The notes under the pieces were generated by a model. It ran no database searches and was not told the DNA's origin. It worked only from the letters and a program-made list of their open reading frames with translations. Below, piece after piece: positions 10,601-12,671 of a DNA stretch of 12,671 nt (its first letter is position 1; the number at the start of each line of letters is the position of its first letter). This stretch comes from Acidobacteriaceae bacterium. GTDB taxonomy: Bacteria > Acidobacteriota > Terriglobia > Terriglobales > SbA1. The stretch is taken from assembly GCA_003136335.1 (NCBI GenBank), contig PLEA01000182.1, forward strand, positions 1-12,671, read 5' to 3'. The position numbers and the translations under genes are program-made.

Positions 10601-11974
10601 TCAGCCCTGCTTCTTGGTCACGGCAGCGTGAATTTCGCCATGCGCCAGGCGCGCGGAAATCTCGTCGCCGACGTTTATCTTGCGCACGTCTTTCAACAGC
10701 TTACCCTGTGAATCAAATACCAGCGCGAATCCGCGTTCCAAAATGGCCAGAGGAGACAAGGACTCCAGCGCGGTCTGCAGGCGATCACTACGCACTCGAT
10801 GCTGCAGGAGGACGTTGCGCATTATGGCGACCAGCGCGGAGGTTCCGCTCTCCATTTCTTTGCGCATACCGGAAAGTACTAAGCGCAAATCGTAATGCCG
10901 GACAGCTGCGGAAATCATCTCCCAGCGGCGGCGCATCTGCTCCAGCAACTGGCGCTCGGCGAGTTCCATGCGGTGGGTGAGATCGTCGAGCTTCTGCTGA
11001 CGCTGGCGGATTACTTCCATCATGCGGGCGAAGGCACCGTGCTGCGCGAGTTCGGTCAGGGCCTGCCGTCCCATCAGCAGACGGTAGCGCATGGCGCGGC
11101 TAAGGCGCTCGCGCAAAGCGGCCGCGTGATCCTCGACTTCCTGGCGCGAGCGGATCACCAGTTCGGCCGCCGCCGAAGGCGTTGGAGCGCGCAGGTCGGC
11201 AACGAAATCGATGATGGTGAAATCGGTTTCGTGCCCGACCGCGGAGATTACGGGAATCTCAGACGCAGCGACTGTTCGTACCAGCGCTTCATCGTTGAAT
11301 GACGCCAAGTCTTCGGCCGAGCCACCGCCACGCGCGACGATAATCACGTCCACATTGTCGTGCTGATTAAAAAAGCGTACTCCGGCAGCCACCTCGTGCG
11401 CAGCCGCGTCGCCCTGCACCTGGGCCGGATAGATCAGGACATTCACGGAATGATGGCGGCGCTGGAGCACGTTCAGAATGTCACGCAGCGCCGCCGCCTG
11501 CGCCGACGTCACAACCCCAATGCGTGACGGCAGACACGGAATCGCCTTCCTGCGCTCTGCCGCAAATAGCCCTTCGGCCTCGAGTTTCGCCTTGAGTTGC
11601 TCGAAGGCCAACTGCAGCGAACCGGCGCCTTTGGGCTCGATGTATTCCGCCGAAATCTGCAACTCGCCGCGGTCTTCGTACACGGTGATGCGCCCGCGCA
11701 CAACCACCTGCAAGCCATCAGCTGGACGAAAGCGCAGCAGCCGCGCCGACGAACGGAACATCACGACGCGAATTTGTGCATTGCCATCTTTGAGCGTGAA
11801 GTAGAGGTGGCCGGAATCGGGCGCGCGGAAATTGGAGATCTCGCCTTCCACCCACGCGTCGGAATACTCGCGTTCGATATGCGACCGCACCGCCGCGACC
11901 AGGTCGCGAACTTTCCACACCCGGCGTTCCGGCGGGCGGAAGTTGAATCCCATCTGATCGGCGAGGGAAGACAT
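10601..11974 (-). CDS. xseA: Exodeoxyribonuclease VII large subunit
   Basis: Catalytic subunit of the ATP-independent single-strand DNA exonuclease. Product of 457 residues, normal length. Residues 17-112 are the N-terminal OB-fold (VRDLVAAVRSHIEREYSDAWVEGEISNF... GHLYFTLKD), which binds ssDNA. Residues ~135-270 hold the catalytic core motifs: RIGVVTSAQAAALRDI (151-166), ARGGGSAEDLASFNDE (214-229) and SAVGHETDFTIIDFVAD (244-260). Residues 275-400 are the coiled-coil region that binds the small subunits, and the C-terminus has the GFALVFDSQGKLL segment. The usual GA in 'TSxxGAA' reads AA here, a mild change. ATG 11974 fits the family; an ATG seven codons later (MGFNF) is possible. No Shine-Dalgarno is seen. 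The small-subunit gene xseB, often next to xseA, is absent from the 120 bp downstream and must lie elsewhere. Confidence 0.96.
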   Translation of the reverse strand: MSSLADQMGFNFRPPERRVWKVRDLVAAVRSHIEREYSDAWVEGEISNFRAPDSGHLYFTLKDGNAQIRVVMFRSSARLLRFRPADGLQVVVRGRITVYEDRGELQISAEYIEPKGAGSLQLAFEQLKAKLEAEGLFAAERRKAIPCLPSRIGVVTSAQAAALRDILNVLQRRHHSVNVLIYPAQVQGDAAAHEVAAGVRFFNQHDNVDVIIVARGGGSAEDLASFNDEALVRTVAASEIPVISAVGHETDFTIIDFVADLRAPTPSAAAELVIRSRQEVEDHAAALRERLSRAMRYRLLMGRQALTELAQHGAFARMMEVIRQRQQKLDDLTHRMELAERQLLEQMRRRWEMISAAVRHYDLRLVLSGMRKEMESGTSALVAIMRNVLLQHRVRSDRLQTALESLSPLAILERGFALVFDSQGKLLKDVRKINVGDEISARLAHGEIHAAVTKKQG

Positions 11975-12108
11975 TGTGGGCAGTGTACCGCAGGAAGCGG
12001 TGATTTTCGGGATGCTTCCACATCTCTCCAGAAAGGCGGACGGCCGGAATGCCCGCTAAGATCAAACGCCCGTGATCTTCCTCACAACCGCCGTCCTTTA
12101 CCAGACGC

Positions 12109-12114
12109 TATAAT
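12109..12114 (+). promoter_or_regulatory. TATAAT -10 element 8 nt before the start codon
   Basis: A perfect -10 hexamer with only CCTTGCCC between it and ATG 12123. The start of transcription would fall at about 12120-12123, leaving no room for a ribosome-binding site and implying a leaderless or near-leaderless message. No good -35 is found 16-18 bp upstream, so either the promoter relies on other contacts or the hexamer is fortuitous. Confidence 0.45.
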
Positions 12115-12122
12115 CCTTGCCC

Positions 12123-12671
12123 ATGAATCTCGAACAAAAAGTGGCCGAGCTGAAAAAGCGGAACGAACTGGCCGAGGATGGCGGTGGGGCCAAGCGCCGC
12201 GAGCGCCAGCAGAAAGAAGGTAAGATGTCGGCCCGCGAGCGCATCGAGTTCCTGCTCGATGAGGGCACGTTCGAAGAAACTGACAAGCTTGTCACTCACC
12301 GTTGCAACGACTTTGGTATGTCCGAGCAAAAAGTCTACGGCGATGGATTCATCACTGGTTACGGGAGGATCGAGGCCCGCCTGGTCTACGTATTTGCCCA
12401 GGACTTCACTGTGTTTGGCGGATCGCTCTCGGAAACGAACGCCGCGAAAATCGTCAAGATTATGGACCTCGCTGCAAAAATGGGTGCGCCGGTAATTGGG
12501 CTGAACGATTCCGGCGGGGCGCGGATTCAGGAAGGCGTAATGTCGCTGGCGGGGTATGCGGACATTTTTCTGCGCAATACGTTGTATAGCGGCGTCGTGC
12601 CGCAGATCTCGGCAATCATGGGACCATGCGCTGGAGGGGCCGTCTATTCGCCCGCCATCACCGACTTCGTG
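12123..12671 (+). CDS. Acyl-CoA carboxylase carboxyltransferase (beta) subunit, N-terminal third, cut by window edge
   Basis: Open for 183 codons to the window end. It transfers carboxyl from carboxybiotin to an acyl-CoA, most like propionyl-CoA carboxylase PccB or methylmalonyl-CoA decarboxylase MmdA, whose full length is about 510-530 residues. Residues 1-45 are the family's charged helix ([19 protein letters not shown]... [19 protein letters not shown]). Then come [33 protein letters not shown] (91-110), the acyl-CoA/oxyanion loop [12 protein letters not shown] (128-139) and [16 protein letters not shown] (167-182). It has no AccD-type zinc-finger cysteines. Acyl-chain specificity residues lie beyond the window, so PccB cannot be separated from MmdA or a broader acyl-CoA carboxylase. 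ATG 12123 is the family start and lacks a Shine-Dalgarno sequence. Divergent from xseA across 148 bp. Confidence 0.93.
   Translation, partial: MNLEQKVAELKKRNELAEDGGGAKRRERQQKEGKMSARERIEFLLDEGTFEETDKLVTHRCNDFGMSEQKVYGDGFITGYGRIEARLVYVFAQDFTVFGGSLSETNAAKIVKIMDLAAKMGAPVIGLNDSGGARIQEGVMSLAGYADIFLRNTLYSGVVPQISAIMGPCAGGAVYSPAITDFV

Overview
The window is GC-rich, gene-dense bacterial chromosome. I think it comes from an Acidobacteriota genome, near the Koribacter / Sulfotelmatobacter group. This rests on gene content (a chromosomal cdaA-cdaR-glmM block, a MerR-TipAS regulator, a Tat-exported GH1 enzyme) and on several short palindromic repeat families that I associate with these genomes. No 16S or other decisive marker is present, so the taxonomy is inference.

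Layout. At 1-659 is the tail of an uncharacterised gene whose coding signal runs upstream of its first usable start codon. It converges, across a hairpin, on a minus-strand MerR/TipAS regulator (720-1475). The regulator's own promoter has the 19-bp spacer and central dyad typical of MerR control. Next is a plus-strand, Tat-exported, probably lipid-anchored GH1 beta-glycosidase (1764-3338), converging on a minus-strand membrane-anchored protein of unknown function (3418-4074). A repeat-bearing intergenic region of about 370 bp follows, then rnr (RNase R, 4449-7160). RNase R is interrupted in frame at two places by repeat DNA. Reading the minus strand from 11974 down to 7298 gives xseA (exonuclease VII large subunit), cdaA (diadenylate cyclase), cdaR (YbbR-domain partner) and glmM (phosphoglucosamine mutase). 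The last gene, plus strand from 12123 to the window edge, is the N-terminal third of a propionyl-CoA-type carboxyltransferase beta subunit.

How genes work together. CdaA makes c-di-AMP, CdaR is its extracytoplasmic partner, and GlmM makes glucosamine-1-phosphate for peptidoglycan. In Firmicutes these three form a complex or operon linking c-di-AMP to cell-wall synthesis. Here cdaA and cdaR overlap by 4 bp, but cdaR and glmM are separated by 244 bp carrying two repeat units. The other genes look like independent housekeeping or accessory units.

The most unusual feature is the repeat biology. One GC-rich palindromic element occurs three times inside rnr, in both orientations and in three different translation frames. 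It sits among other small hairpins with 3-nt loops and a repeat encoding PSTSSGQA. Other families lie between genes. I saw no CRISPR array, tRNA, rRNA, insertion sequence or defence system.
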